The notes under the pieces: model-generated | What the model was told of the DNA's origin: nothing | Seen by the model: the letters and a program-made list of their open reading frames with translations, nothing else | Database searches by the model: none | Made by a program: the position numbers and the translations under genes | Origin: CAZUNO01 sp964621445 [NCBI: Candidatus Hadarchaeota archaeon] | GTDB lineage: Archaea > CAYQAE01 > CAYVLA01 | NCBI GenBank assembly: GCA_964621445.1 | Contig: CAZUNO010000009.1 | Coordinates: 1 to 64,000, forward strand | Direction: 5' to 3' | Length of the DNA: 64,000 bases | In this document: positions 18,415 through 27,310 of the stretch, piece by piece | Position numbering within the stretch: position 1 is the stretch's first letter | How the letters are laid out: every line of letters begins with the position of its first letter

Positions 18415-19143
18415 CTAGGCCCCTTCCCATTCCTCGAGGGTCTTCACAAGTATATCGGGGTGATCAGTATCTATACCGTCAACCCCCATGTTCAGGGCGG
18501 CCAACATCCCCTCTTGGTTGTCCATCTCACCAAGGGTATCAACGTAGACCTCACCTCCGGCCCCGTGCACCTCCTCCACGGCCTCGGGGGTCCAATCCAC
18601 AATATTGGAATCCAATACCTCTGCCGGCAGGTTATTCACTATCGCTGCTGGAATACCCGGTACCCTTAGCCATATACCGGGTCCCGGCATAACCCGCAGA
18701 CCCGGTTCTAACTCCTTAAGTTTGGCTAAGGTATCCAGATCCGAATAGACCACCGTGTCCCCGATCATCCCATACCTAGACAGCGTTGCCAAGACAGGGT
18801 CCAGGGGCGCTTCCTTGAGATCGAGATAGATGCCTATGTGACCCTCACACACCTCCAGGACCTCCTGAAAAGTTGGTATCGACAGGCCCCGGAAACGGTC
18901 ATCAAACCAGGACCCGGCATCGAGACCCTTCAACTCATCCAATGCCAAATCGCTAACTTTTCCCGAACCATCAGTGACCCTATCAACGGTCTCATCATGG
19001 CTCAAAACAAGGTGGGCGTCCTTTGTGCATCTGATGTCTATCTCCACGTAATCTAGACCCATATCTATGGCCGCCTTGAACGCGGGAATGGTGTTCTCCG
19101 GTGCCATCTCGTTTACTCCGCGATGAGCTATCTTTACCACCAT
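18415..19143 (-). CDS. glycerophosphodiester phosphodiesterase
   Basis: The GDPD-family TIM barrel hydrolyses glycerophosphodiesters to glycerol phosphate and an alcohol. Motifs: VKIAHRGVNEMAPENTIPAF (catalytic HRG and PENT), YVEIDIRCTKDAHLVLSHDE (metal Glu/Asp and second catalytic His), and LDLKE. I chose ATG 19143 (MVVKIAHRG), which puts HRG close to the N-terminus as in the family. A frame from 19167 adds eight unconserved residues. No signal peptide is seen, so it would act in the cytosol, perhaps on archaeal lipid headgroup breakdown products. Confidence 0.9.
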   Translation of the reverse strand: MVVKIAHRGVNEMAPENTIPAFKAAIDMGLDYVEIDIRCTKDAHLVLSHDETVDRVTDGSGKVSDLALDELKGLDAGSWFDDRFRGLSIPTFQEVLEVCEGHIGIYLDLKEAPLDPVLATLSRYGMIGDTVVYSDLDTLAKLKELEPGLRVMPGPGIWLRVPGIPAAIVNNLPAEVLDSNIVDWTPEAVEEVHGAGGEVYVDTLGEMDNQEGMLAALNMGVDGIDTDHPDILVKTLEEWEGA

Positions 19144-19202
19144 AACTATCGCTTTCAGAATCGGCACAGATATTAAAACTCTGACCTCGAAGATATTCGC
19201 AC

Positions 19203-19619
19203 ATGGGAAAAGGTTACGACACGCTGAACAAGCTGGTCGAGTTCGAAAGAAGGCGTTCCAGAAAGGCCGTACCGCTGCCCGAAAAATATGTGGAACTGCT
19301 CGACGAGGAGGAGCCCTTCTTCAAAACTAGAGGAGACGAGAAATACCCGGTTAATCCCGATGAACTCGATTTGATCAGGGCCCACCTTCAGGAACGGGAC
19401 CTGGAAAAGGCCCGACTGCCCATCTTCCTAAAACCTGCTCCTTCACTGGGCTCCCATTTCTATCAAATTCTGGGGGTAGAGAAGGGAACGGAATCCGAAC
19501 ATATTCACTCGAAAATAGTTTTTGGGATTCTGGAAACCAAACCACGTAGTTATCTCCACACATATGAGGTTCACAGGGTTAAGAGGATAATACCTAGCCT
19601 CATCCATATTTTCTACTGA
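19203..19619 (+). CDS. DUF61/UPF0216-like conserved archaeal protein
   Basis: This is a 138-residue soluble protein. Segments such as RKAVPLPEKYVELLDEEEP, YPVNPDELDLIRAHL and LPIFLKPAP match my memory of the archaeal DUF61 (UPF0216) family, whose function is unknown. It is divergent from the glycerophosphodiesterase with only about 60 bases between the starts. The family assignment is from memory of the pattern, not a search. Confidence 0.62.
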   Translation: MGKGYDTLNKLVEFERRRSRKAVPLPEKYVELLDEEEPFFKTRGDEKYPVNPDELDLIRAHLQERDLEKARLPIFLKPAPSLGSHFYQILGVEKGTESEHIHSKIVFGILETKPRSYLHTYEVHRVKRIIPSLIHIFY

Positions 19620-19639
19620 TTCTGCACCATTTAGGTAAT

Positions 19640-20536
19640 CTAGTCCATAGGAACGGTGACCCTTCTAGATGACCCGGTGGCCGTGAGGTAGATGCCAAGG
19701 AGAATCAGAGGAGAGGCCGCCACAACCCATGAACTGGGAACCTCCCTCAGGACCATCAGTGCCAGCAGGGAGGATAAAACCGGCTCGCCAAGCGTGGAAA
19801 CGGCGATTATCTTGGGGTCAAGGAATTTTAGAAGATAATTATATAGGGTATGCCCAAGGTGACTGGGCACAACTCCCAGGCAAAGGAGTATGGCATAGTC
19901 CAGTGAGTTCAGACCAAGAAGGTCAATTCCCTGCACCATGCATGTTCCAAGTAGTACGACCGCGGCTACCCCATAGACCAGGAATACATAGGTGAGCAAG
20001 GGTATCTTTTGTCGTAGCCTCCTTCCGGCCACCAAATACAGGGATACCGCCACAGCCCCTCCCAGGGCCAAGACCTCGCCCCGGAAACCCATTCCAAAAC
20101 CCATTCTATCTCCGGTTATGAGGAACACGCCTATCAGGGCAACACCTATTCCAATCGCCGCCCTGGTTGTTGTTTTTTCCTCCAGGAAAACACCACCTAG
20201 TAAGGCAACGAATACCGGCGACATGGAAACCAAAAACACCGAGGCGGCAACGGTGGTGAAGTAGAGAGAGGTTATCCAAAGGGCGAAATGAAGTGCCAGA
20301 CACACCCCCGTGAGGACTAGCAACAAGGCATCCTTCCTTGATATAAGGGAAACTCCCGGAAGGCCCCTCCAGGCAATGAATGGCACCAGAACAAGAGTAG
20401 CAAAAGTCAACCTCAGGGCGGCAACAGACATAGGCCCGGTCGAGGTAAGGCGGATCAGAATTGCGGCCGTCGAGACGGAGAGCACGCTCACAGCTAGGCT
20501 CAAGCCAATTCTAATCCCCGATGGGCTATCATCCAA
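19640..20536 (-). CDS. EamA-family (DMT superfamily) metabolite exporter
   Basis: The 298-residue membrane protein has ten helices in two EamA repeats: first repeat from LSLAVSVLSVSTAAILIRL, second from FRGEVLALGGAVAVSLYLVA. It has the typical repeat-end helix VFVALLGGVFLEEKTT and PVLSSLLALMVLREVPS. Members export amino acids or other small metabolites. Substrate is unknown. It is convergent with the DUF61-like gene. Its upstream side faces the hsp20 promoter region. Confidence 0.88.
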   Translation of the reverse strand: MDDSPSGIRIGLSLAVSVLSVSTAAILIRLTSTGPMSVAALRLTFATLVLVPFIAWRGLPGVSLISRKDALLLVLTGVCLALHFALWITSLYFTTVAASVFLVSMSPVFVALLGGVFLEEKTTTRAAIGIGVALIGVFLITGDRMGFGMGFRGEVLALGGAVAVSLYLVAGRRLRQKIPLLTYVFLVYGVAAVVLLGTCMVQGIDLLGLNSLDYAILLCLGVVPSHLGHTLYNYLLKFLDPKIIAVSTLGEPVLSSLLALMVLREVPSSWVVAASPLILLGIYLTATGSSRRVTVPMD

Positions 20537-20572
20537 GCAAATGCACTGTCCTACAGGAAAGTTGACGCCTTC

Positions 20573-20589
20573 TTGACATCATATGTCAA
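20573..20589. promoter_or_regulatory. perfect inverted repeat TTGACAT-CAT-ATGTCAA upstream of hsp20
   Basis: This 7-base perfect inverted repeat with a 3-base spacer lies in the divergent gap between the EamA gene and hsp20, upstream of the hsp20 TATA box. It could be an activator site or serve the EamA gene, whose start is 37 bases away. Confidence 0.45.
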
Positions 20590-20607
20590 AAACGTTAGCT
20601 TTTTATT

Positions 20608-20627
20608 GCAGCGCTGCTAAATAAATA
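20608..20627 (+). promoter_or_regulatory. hsp20 promoter: palindrome GCAGCGCTGC plus TATA box
   Basis: A perfect 10-base palindrome (20608-20617) directly abuts the TATA-like AAATAAATA (20619-20627), where the TFB recognition element would lie. Transcription is expected to begin about 25 bases downstream, inside the next inverted repeat. Confidence 0.6.
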
Positions 20628-20633
20628 CTGAGG

Positions 20634-20654
20634 TTAGTAACATAAGGTTACTAA
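20634..20654. promoter_or_regulatory. probable heat-shock operator, TTAGTAAC-N5-GTTACTAA
   Basis: A perfect 8-base inverted repeat with spacer ATAAG covers the expected transcription start of hsp20. From memory, the Pyrococcus Phr regulator binds a palindrome of the form TTTnnTnnC-N5-GnnAnnAAA overlapping the start site. This site fits that pattern except at its outermost bases. A Phr-like regulator gene lies downstream of hsp20. Confidence 0.6.
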
Positions 20655-20659
20655 GTTTG

Positions 20660-20673
20660 CCAAGGTAACTTGG
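20660..20673. promoter_or_regulatory. second inverted repeat in the hsp20 leader, CCAAG-GTAA-CTTGG
   Basis: A perfect 5-base inverted repeat lies six bases downstream of the main operator. It contains the GGTAAC half-element shared with that operator, so it may be an auxiliary operator or a leader hairpin. Confidence 0.4.
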
Positions 20674-20715
20674 TGATTAAAGACCTAACAAGAAGCGATC
20701 AGGAGGTGAAAAAGA

Positions 20716-21306
20716 ATGAGTTGGTGGCCAAGAAAACGTCGGGACCGATCAAAGGACCCATTCGATTGGCTGGAGGACGAATTCTTCCGTAGAACCCCCT
20801 TCTCGAGGGGTTACCTCAGCGACCTCGATGAAAATTTCAGACGTATGAGAGAGGAAATGGATGAGCTCATGCGAAAAGCCAGGGAAGGAGAACTGAAATC
20901 CCCCGAAGAAGGCGGCCCCTATGTCTACGGATGGTCAATGAGGATGGGCCCAGACGGAGAACCCCACGTAGAGGAATTTGGCAACACTCGTGGCATCGCA
21001 GCCAAGCCTAAGGCCGGGCTGCCATCGGGCAGGGAGCCTTTGGTGGACGTTGTTGAAAGCGGCGACCAGGTGAAGGTTACAGCAGAGATTCCAGGGGTAA
21101 GCAAAGAGGACGTCAACCTGGAAACCACCGAAAACAGCCTGGTCATTGACGTTGACACTGAGAAGAGAAGGTACTACAAGGAAATCGATCTTCACAGCAA
21201 CGTCGACGCAGAATCCGCAAAAGCCACGTACAACAATGGGGTACTGGAAGTCTGTCTGGATAAGATGGCCCCGAAGAAGAAGGGCAAGAAGATAAACATC
21301 GAGTAA
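20716..21306 (+). CDS. Hsp20/alpha-crystallin small heat-shock protein
   Basis: The 196-residue protein has a charged N-terminal region (FRRMREEMDELMRKAREGEL) followed by an alpha-crystallin domain from about residue 95. This holds the family segments VDVVESGDQVKVTAEIPGV and YNNGVLEVCL (usual NGVLxxxxPK region). It is an ATP-independent holdase chaperone that forms oligomers. The layout with a long acidic N-terminus resembles GvpH-like archaeal Hsp20 proteins. ATG at 20716 follows a very strong ribosome binding site, AGGAGGTGA (20701-20709). The promoter is rich in palindromes, and a terminator-like hairpin follows the gene. Confidence 0.93.
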   Translation: MSWWPRKRRDRSKDPFDWLEDEFFRRTPFSRGYLSDLDENFRRMREEMDELMRKAREGELKSPEEGGPYVYGWSMRMGPDGEPHVEEFGNTRGIAAKPKAGLPSGREPLVDVVESGDQVKVTAEIPGVSKEDVNLETTENSLVIDVDTEKRRYYKEIDLHSNVDAESAKATYNNGVLEVCLDKMAPKKKGKKINIE

Positions 21307-21313
21307 ACTCAAG

Positions 21314-21335
21314 GCCCCCTCAGGGGGCTTTTTTT
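21314..21335 (+). terminator. hairpin plus T-tract after hsp20
   Basis: GCCCCC-TCA-GGGGGC followed by TTTTTTT. A strong stem and U-run would end or attenuate hsp20 transcription before the regulator and cdc48 genes, allowing different expression levels within one cluster. Confidence 0.75.
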
Positions 21336-21365
21336 CTTTTTATTTTTTGATCGGAGGTGATGGCG

Positions 21366-22010
21366 ATGCAGGATCTGGACACCATATTGATGATACTACA
21401 GAATGCGACAAGGAGAAGGATATTGCGAAGACTAACCATAGAATCCCATTATCCTCTTCAACTGGCCAAGCAGCTCAAGCTCAGCACCCAGGCCATCAGC
21501 AAGCACCTCGAGCTCCTGGAAAAGCATGGGCTGGTGGAGTGTCAACGCATTCACAGCAACCGCGGACCAAAGCGTAAGTGCTATTATGCGGTGACCGGGT
21601 TCTCCTTGCGGCTGGGCGTAGGACCCAACCTATTTGACGCCAAGGTATCCGACCTTTTGGAGCCCGGGGAAAAGATGGATACGTCCAGAGAGGAGCTGGA
21701 GACCGAGGGATCGAGAACGAGTCTCCTGGATATCAAGTCCAGCTTAAAAACACTCAATAAACAGATCTCCAGCATGGACGAGGAGATGTCACAGCTCCTG
21801 AAGGAAAAGGAGGAACATATGGCCAGAGCCAATCAGCTTATCAAGGATCTCTTTGACCGTTACGAGGAAAGAGAGATTCTACATTACATCCTCGCTCACG
21901 AGGACTATTCCCTCCCGGAGATGTCCAGGAGTTTGGGCCTCAGGGAGGAGGAAATTCGGATCGTACTGAATAGATTAACCAAGATGAATCTGTTAGAAGA
22001 GGAGGAATAG
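21366..22010 (+). CDS. Phr-like ArsR-type winged-helix heat-shock regulator
   Basis: The N-terminal winged helix (about residues 1-85) contains [34 protein letters not shown] as recognition region and [12 protein letters not shown] as wing. [16 protein letters not shown] follows, which aligns by eye with the corresponding Phr segment. Then comes a coiled coil ([20 protein letters not shown]...). Unlike Phr, it has an extra C-terminal part (about 45 residues) that looks like a second small HTH ([19 protein letters not shown]). I chose ATG 21366 because GGAGG (21353-21357) is 8 bases away; GTG 21357 overlaps that site. It ends five bases before cdc48 and is probably co-transcribed with it. Expected role: repressor of hsp20 and cdc48, inferred from Pyrococcus. 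Confidence 0.75.
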   Translation: MQDLDTILMILQNATRRRILRRLTIESHYPLQLAKQLKLSTQAISKHLELLEKHGLVECQRIHSNRGPKRKCYYAVTGFSLRLGVGPNLFDAKVSDLLEPGEKMDTSREELETEGSRTSLLDIKSSLKTLNKQISSMDEEMSQLLKEKEEHMARANQLIKDLFDRYEEREILHYILAHEDYSLPEMSRSLGLREEEIRIVLNRLTKMNLLEEEE

Positions 22011-22015
22011 AGAGA

Positions 22016-24259
22016 ATGTCGAACGGAAACGATTCAGCAGTTTTGCGAGTGGCCGACGCTCGACCAAAGGACGTCGGCAGAGGTATTGCTAGAATGGACC
22101 CCCAGGTAGTGGACAGGCTAGGTCTCAAGTCCGGAGACGTCATATCCATCGAGGGGAACAAGTCAACGGTAGCCATTTCCTGGCCCGGGTACATGGATGA
22201 CATAGGAACGGGGGTAATAAGAATAGATGGAAACATCCGGCGAAACGCCGGGGCCAACATTGACGAGAAGGTCACCGTCCGCCATATCGACTCCCCCAAG
22301 CGGGCACAGAAGGTTACCTTTGCCCCAACCGAACCCCTTCACATCGGAGGCGGGGTTGGCAGGTACCTGGCCCAGATGCTGGAGGGTCGGGTGGTAACCC
22401 GAGGAGATCTGGTACAGCTGAACATAATGGGAAACAAGATCGACCTGGTGGTTACCGCCGTCCAGCCCAGGGCCAATGCTGTTATGCTAACCGAGAAAAC
22501 GCAGATCCAGCTGAGCGACAAGCCCGCCAGCCAGGCGCAGGTCGAGGTTCCCAGGGTAAGCTACGAGGATATCGGAGGCCTGTCAGAGGAGATTCAAAAG
22601 GTACGTGAGATGATCGAGCTTCCCCTACGACACCCGGAGCTATTCGAGAAATTGGGGGTTGAAGCCCCCACTGGCGTACTTCTTCACGGGCCACCAGGAA
22701 CCGGAAAGACCCTGCTTGCCAAGGCCGTGGCCGGGGAGACCAGCTCTAACTTCTATAGCCTGAGCGGTCCGGAGATAATGAGCAAGTACTACGGCCAAAG
22801 CGAGGAAAACCTGCGTGAGATGTTCAAGGAAGCCCAGGAAAACGCGCCCTCCATCATCTTCATAGATGAGCTTGATTCAATCGCTCCCAAGAGGGAAGAG
22901 GTTAGCGGCGAGGTCGAGCGAAGGGTGGTGGCCCAGCTCCTGGCCCTCATGGATGGACTGGAGAGCAGGGGCAAAGTTGTGGTAATTGGAGCCACCAATA
23001 GACCCAACGCCCTGGACCCGGCACTCCGTCGCCCCGGAAGATTTGACCGGGAAATAGAGATAGGCATACCGGACGTCGATGCCCGCCAGGAGATACTGAT
23101 GATCCACACCAGGGGAATGCCCCTCCAGGAAGTGGACCTGGAAGAGGTAGCCAACGTTACCCACGGATTTACCGGTGCTGACCTGGCGGCACTGACCAAG
23201 GAGGCCGCCATGCGGGCCATACGTAAGGTACTGCCCAACATAGATCTGGAGGCGGAGAGCATCCCCGCCGAGGTTCTGAACGACCTCAAGGTCAGCAGAG
23301 ATGACGTGTTCACGGCCATGAGAGAGATCGAGCCCTCTGCCCTCAGAGAGGTCATGATCCAGACTCCAAACGTCCACTGGACCGACATCGGTGGCCTAGA
23401 GGAAGCCAAGCAGGAGCTCCGGGAGTCCGTCGAGTGGCCACTCAGATACGGTGACCTCTTCAAGCACATGAAGGCCGAACCACCGAAGGGTGTTCTTCTC
23501 TACGGCCCACCGGGCACCGGTAAGACCCTTTTGGCCAAGGCGGTGGCAACGGAAAGCGAGTCAAACTTCATAAGCGTGAAAGGACCGGAATTCCTTTCCA
23601 AGTGGGTTGGAGAGAGCGAGAAGGCCGTTAGGGAGACCTTCAGAAAGGCCAAGATGGCCGCGCCCTGCATCATCTTCTTCGATGAGATAGACTCGATCAT
23701 CCCCACCAGGGGTGGCATAATGGGCGACTCCCACGTCACTGAGAGGGTTATCAGCCAGTTCCTTACCGAGATAGATGGGCTTGAGGACCTGAATGACGTA
23801 ACGGTTATAGCGGCCACAAACCGGCCTGACATAATCGATCCCGCCCTGCTCCGACCGGGACGTTTCGACCGAAGGATTTTCATACCAGTTCCTGATAGCG
23901 AGGCGCGGAAGGAGATCTTCCAGATCCATACTCGGGACAAGCCCCTGGCTCCCGACGTCGATCTCGATCGACTTGCGGAGCAGGCCGAGAACTACACGGG
24001 GGCGGACATAGCCGCGATCTGCAATGAAGCGGTGATGCTGGCAATCAGAGGTTATGTCCAGTCCGGGGCAAAGATGGAGGAGGAGGAACTCTCCAAGGCC
24101 AAGGTGACTATGGAGCATTTCGAGAAGTCCCTATCCAAGGTTGAGCCGCTCACGCCCGAGGATCTGGAATCCTTCCAGAAGGCCCTGTCCAGATTCCGGA
24201 GAGGAAAGGCAGAGGAGGAGGAAGGCACAGAGGAAAGGACTACCGAGCCATATGTGTAA
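22016..24259 (+). CDS. cdc48: Cdc48/VAT AAA+ ATPase
   Basis: The 747-residue double AAA+ unfoldase handles protein quality control and feeds the proteasome. The N domain (about 1-190) has the double-psi barrel ([20 protein letters not shown]). D1 carries Walker A GPPGTGKT near residue 225 and Walker B IIFIDE near 280. D2 carries Walker A near 497 and IIFFDE near 552. Arginine fingers lie in [13 protein letters not shown] and [13 protein letters not shown]. The C-terminus is acidic and ends EPYV, close to the hydrophobic-Tyr-X tail used for proteasome docking. It lies five bases after the Phr-like regulator gene, whose last codons supply the AGGAGG ribosome binding site. Confidence 0.96.
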   Translation: MSNGNDSAVLRVADARPKDVGRGIARMDPQVVDRLGLKSGDVISIEGNKSTVAISWPGYMDDIGTGVIRIDGNIRRNAGANIDEKVTVRHIDSPKRAQKVTFAPTEPLHIGGGVGRYLAQMLEGRVVTRGDLVQLNIMGNKIDLVVTAVQPRANAVMLTEKTQIQLSDKPASQAQVEVPRVSYEDIGGLSEEIQKVREMIELPLRHPELFEKLGVEAPTGVLLHGPPGTGKTLLAKAVAGETSSNFYSLSGPEIMSKYYGQSEENLREMFKEAQENAPSIIFIDELDSIAPKREEVSGEVERRVVAQLLALMDGLESRGKVVVIGATNRPNALDPALRRPGRFDREIEIGIPDVDARQEILMIHTRGMPLQEVDLEEVANVTHGFTGADLAALTKEAAMRAIRKVLPNIDLEAESIPAEVLNDLKVSRDDVFTAMREIEPSALREVMIQTPNVHWTDIGGLEEAKQELRESVEWPLRYGDLFKHMKAEPPKGVLLYGPPGTGKTLLAKAVATESESNFISVKGPEFLSKWVGESEKAVRETFRKAKMAAPCIIFFDEIDSIIPTRGGIMGDSHVTERVISQFLTEIDGLEDLNDVTVIAATNRPDIIDPALLRPGRFDRRIFIPVPDSEARKEIFQIHTRDKPLAPDVDLDRLAEQAENYTGADIAAICNEAVMLAIRGYVQSGAKMEEEELSKAKVTMEHFEKSLSKVEPLTPEDLESFQKALSRFRRGKAEEEEGTEERTTEPYV

Positions 24260-24304
24260 AACCGATAGAGGCAGAGCAATAGATGGATTCCCCGAGGAGA
24301 TGAC

Positions 24305-24802
24305 GTGGCTGGTGAACATGAGCAAGGTGTCCTCGTAGTACTTACTGGACTTCCGGCTAGTGGAAAGACTACGGTGGCAAGGAAACTGGAGGAGGAAAGG
24401 GAGGACCTTGAGATAATCTCTTCCGATAGCATTCGAAGGAAGGGTAAACCCAGCCAACTATGGGAAAGAATGCTAGATATGGTCGAGGAAGAGCTGGGTA
24501 GGGATAGAGTGGTTATGGTGGACGCCACCAACTACACGGAGGGACACAGGGAGAGATTCATCTCCGCTGCCCGCGAGGGCGACTGCCCCTTCTTAGTGGT
24601 TTTCTTCAAGGCCAAGCTCGACTCCCTGCTATCCAGGAACCTTCTCAGGGACGAGAAGATACCCTCGGATGCCATCCGCCGTTTAACCAAGCTCTTCGAG
24701 GAGCCTGAGGGGGAAAATGTCCTAATCGTGGATACCGAGGAGATGGACCCCCAGGAGGCATCTCGAATCCTTGATAAGCGCATTCGGGAATTGCGGTCGT
24801 GA
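24305..24802 (+). CDS. small P-loop kinase (AAA_33/PSTK-like)
   Basis: The 165-residue protein has Walker A GLPASGKTTVARKL, a second-strand Asp in IISSDSIRR and VVMVDATNYTEGHR, the pattern of AAA_33-type kinases that include L-seryl-tRNA(Sec) kinase and polynucleotide kinase-like enzymes. It is shorter than PSTK (about 250 residues) and lacks its C-terminal domain, so the substrate is unknown. The start is taken as GTG 24305, with no clear ribosome binding site. Its stop overlaps the GTG start of the next gene by four bases (GTGA), so translation is probably coupled to the membrane protein that follows. Confidence 0.75.
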   Translation: MAGEHEQGVLVVLTGLPASGKTTVARKLEEEREDLEIISSDSIRRKGKPSQLWERMLDMVEEELGRDRVVMVDATNYTEGHRERFISAAREGDCPFLVVFFKAKLDSLLSRNLLRDEKIPSDAIRRLTKLFEEPEGENVLIVDTEEMDPQEASRILDKRIRELRS

Positions 24803-26037
24803 GAAACTTGAAATGGGAATTTCCTTCATGGTTCTCAAGGGCCATCCCGGTGTTGACCCTTTGCCTGGTGCTCCCATCCCTAGTTTCCCCGGTTCTAGCC
24901 GTGGGGGAGGGGACCAGGGTCAGCGTGATCTACGCTGGAGACCCCTTCCCCGGAATCACCCCCTATGTGCACATGAAGGTCGAGCCCTTTCTCCGAGTCA
25001 CCCCCATTCAGGCATCCAGGGACCACTATGCGGGCATAAGTTCGGAGGATATTAGGAGGGCCATTAGGATCTACATGCCAAGGCGGTATGAGGATCTGGT
25101 GGCAGATTATGAGGTGGTTATTCTTAGCGACGCCAACGTAAATAGCTTCACCAATAAGCATCTTCTCTGGTTCCGGGAATCCGTTAAGGAGGAAGGAATG
25201 GGATTATCGATGATGGGCGGACATGAAAGCTTCGGTGGGTCAACCGGCCACCCGGACTGGGGAAAGACGCCTGTTGGTGATGCCCTGCCCGTGGATACCC
25301 AGCCCGATCAGTACATGGATGGAAAGGTAACCATATTGAAGGAGGATAATCCATTTATCTCCAGCCTCCCGTGGCGCCCCGACCTCCCATTTCTCCAGGA
25401 ATACGCCTCAAACATAGTGAATCGTAGGCCATCAACCCAGGTGCTGGCCATAGACACAATTGACAATACTGGTTATGATAATCCCTTCTTCTCCACCTGG
25501 AAATATGGCCAGGGAAGGACATTTGCCATGACCGGAGACTGGACCCCCGGAGGCGGCATTCAATTCCTGAGGTGGGACTACGTACCCGACTTCGCAACCA
25601 ATCTCATGCTTTACTGCTCCCAGAGGCCCATACCCCAGGATATAGAGCTTGTCCATAACGTGAGGTTCGGCCTGGAACAGCTGGCCTACCAGCGTGCCCT
25701 GATGGACTCCCTTATCGATTTTGTGGAGAGATTTGGGGCAAAACCTGATAGGATACTGGAGAGGCTGACCGACTTCGACACGAAAAGACAGGAGGTCATA
25801 GATCTGTACCTGGAACAGGAGTTTGAGGAGGTCAGATCACTTATGGACGAGGCCTCGGGACTCCTGGAGGAGGCAAACAAGGTGGCAGAGAGGGTGAAAA
25901 GCGAGGCCCTTTTCTGGGTCTATGTCTCCGAATGGCTCGCAGTAACCGCTACTTTTCTCATATCGGGGCTCTTGGTTTGGTCCCTGATGATTAGGAGGAG
26001 TCTATATCGAGAGGTATCGACAACTAGGTATGACTAG
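24799..26037 (+). CDS. secreted membrane-anchored GATase/ThuA-like protein, paralogue A
   Basis: The 412-residue protein has a signal peptide (hydrophobic AIPVLTLCLVLPSLVSPVLA) and an extracytoplasmic alpha/beta domain resembling class I glutamine-amidotransferase/ThuA folds (YEVVILSDANVNSFTNKH, GMGLSMMGGHESFGG). A helical stalk follows (about 290-365), then a C-terminal segment SEALFWVYVSEWLAVTATFL leading into one transmembrane helix and a basic cytoplasmic tail. No catalytic Cys-His-Glu triad is evident. A clear paralogue lies at 60378-61619. Its GTG start overlaps the kinase stop. The 3' end meets the aspartokinase gene, and the two stop codons share one CTAG. Confidence 0.7.
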   Translation: MRNLKWEFPSWFSRAIPVLTLCLVLPSLVSPVLAVGEGTRVSVIYAGDPFPGITPYVHMKVEPFLRVTPIQASRDHYAGISSEDIRRAIRIYMPRRYEDLVADYEVVILSDANVNSFTNKHLLWFRESVKEEGMGLSMMGGHESFGGSTGHPDWGKTPVGDALPVDTQPDQYMDGKVTILKEDNPFISSLPWRPDLPFLQEYASNIVNRRPSTQVLAIDTIDNTGYDNPFFSTWKYGQGRTFAMTGDWTPGGGIQFLRWDYVPDFATNLMLYCSQRPIPQDIELVHNVRFGLEQLAYQRALMDSLIDFVERFGAKPDRILERLTDFDTKRQEVIDLYLEQEFEEVRSLMDEASGLLEEANKVAERVKSEALFWVYVSEWLAVTATFLISGLLVWSLMIRRSLYREVSTTRYD

Positions 26038-27272
26038 TTTGTTTCCTCTTCATCCATTTCCTTAAGCTCTTTCTTAATCAGCTTTCTGGCAAGATGCCGG
26101 TCATTCCAGTTTATGAATATGGTTATCTCGGCCTTACTGGTCGAGACCTCTATCACATTCACATCATTTTTCCCCAGAGGGAGGAGGGCCTCGGAGACCA
26201 TACCCGGGGTGTATATAAGCTTTCTCCCGGTAATGGTTATCATGGCACATCTCTTGCTCTTGGTCACCGCCCTGGCTGGGCCGTCGGATCGGGCCAATCT
26301 ATGAAGTGCATTTACCGCATCCTCCGCACGATCATAATCGACGAAAAAGGTGATCGACCATCTACCTGTGCTCACGCTCAGGATATTGATCCCCTGGTTC
26401 GAAATGGCCTCCGAGAACTCCGCGAGCAACCCTGATACGTTGCTCATCTTGTCCCCAACTATGGTGATCGCGCTCACCGGCTTGTCATTCACTACGATCT
26501 CCAGCTTAGAATCGGCCGAGCCCATTATCTCAGTTCCTCCTGAATCCAATTCCTTACGGTGGTAATCAACTATGCGTGCTTTCTGATTCTCGATCTTGAA
26601 GTTCAGTGCCTTGAAATTCATGACCTGGGCTCCGCCCAGGCTGAGATCCCAAAGCTCCTCTATATATATTGACCTTAGCAGCTTCGCGTCCCTAACTATG
26701 CGCGGGTCAGCGGACATAACGCCCTTTACGTCGGTAACGATGATGACCTCGTCTGCCTCCAGGCAGTAGCCCAGGAGGAATGCCGTCTGATCACTGGCCC
26801 CCCTCCCCATGGTGGTTACCCTTCCTTGGGGGCCTCTTCCCAGAAACCCGCATATAACCGGCACCTTACCCTTCTCCAGCAGGGGCATTAGGTATTTCTT
26901 ACAGCGTCTTTTAGTTTCCCTCAAATTCACATCCGCATCCTGGAAACGGTCATTGGTGACGATCGGCCAACTCTCCATCGAGGGATCCAAGAATTTTGCG
27001 TCAACGCCCGCTGCATCCAAAAGGCCCCAGAGCAGACGCACGCTCATACGTTCCCCCAGGGATAGAATCTCATCTACAGCCCGGTCCGATAGATCAACTT
27101 TAAGGGACCTTATGAGTTCCAGGGACCTATCGGTGGAACTCCCCATCGCGGAAACCACCACGATCGGGGTATGCCCCTTCTTTATTAACCTCTGGATGCC
27201 TCGGCGGGCTCTTTTCAGCCTGGCCGGCGTACCTATGCTCGTGCCGCCGAACTTGACTACCTTTACTGCCAT
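26034..27272 (-). CDS. lysC: aspartate kinase
   Basis: This enzyme catalyses the first step of the aspartate pathway (Lys, Thr, Met). The amino-acid kinase domain begins VKVVKFGGTSIGTPARLKRA and includes VTTMGRGASDQTAFLLGY and VIIVTDVKGVMSADPRIV. Two ACT domains follow (from about residue 265), with ISNQGINILSVSTG and LGKNDVNVIEVSTS as ligand-binding turns, so feedback control by an amino acid is expected. I chose ATG 27272 (MAVKVVKFGG) because GGGGAGATC lies just upstream. A frame from 27296 adds unconserved residues. A threonine-synthase-like gene lies far away at 63.3 kb. Confidence 0.92.
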   Translation of the reverse strand: MAVKVVKFGGTSIGTPARLKRARRGIQRLIKKGHTPIVVVSAMGSSTDRSLELIRSLKVDLSDRAVDEILSLGERMSVRLLWGLLDAAGVDAKFLDPSMESWPIVTNDRFQDADVNLRETKRRCKKYLMPLLEKGKVPVICGFLGRGPQGRVTTMGRGASDQTAFLLGYCLEADEVIIVTDVKGVMSADPRIVRDAKLLRSIYIEELWDLSLGGAQVMNFKALNFKIENQKARIVDYHRKELDSGGTEIMGSADSKLEIVVNDKPVSAITIVGDKMSNVSGLLAEFSEAISNQGINILSVSTGRWSITFFVDYDRAEDAVNALHRLARSDGPARAVTKSKRCAMITITGRKLIYTPGMVSEALLPLGKNDVNVIEVSTSKAEITIFINWNDRHLARKLIKKELKEMDEEETN

Positions 27273-27310
27273 TGATCTCCCCGCCGGTTCAAGCAATCAG
27301 TGTTAAATGT

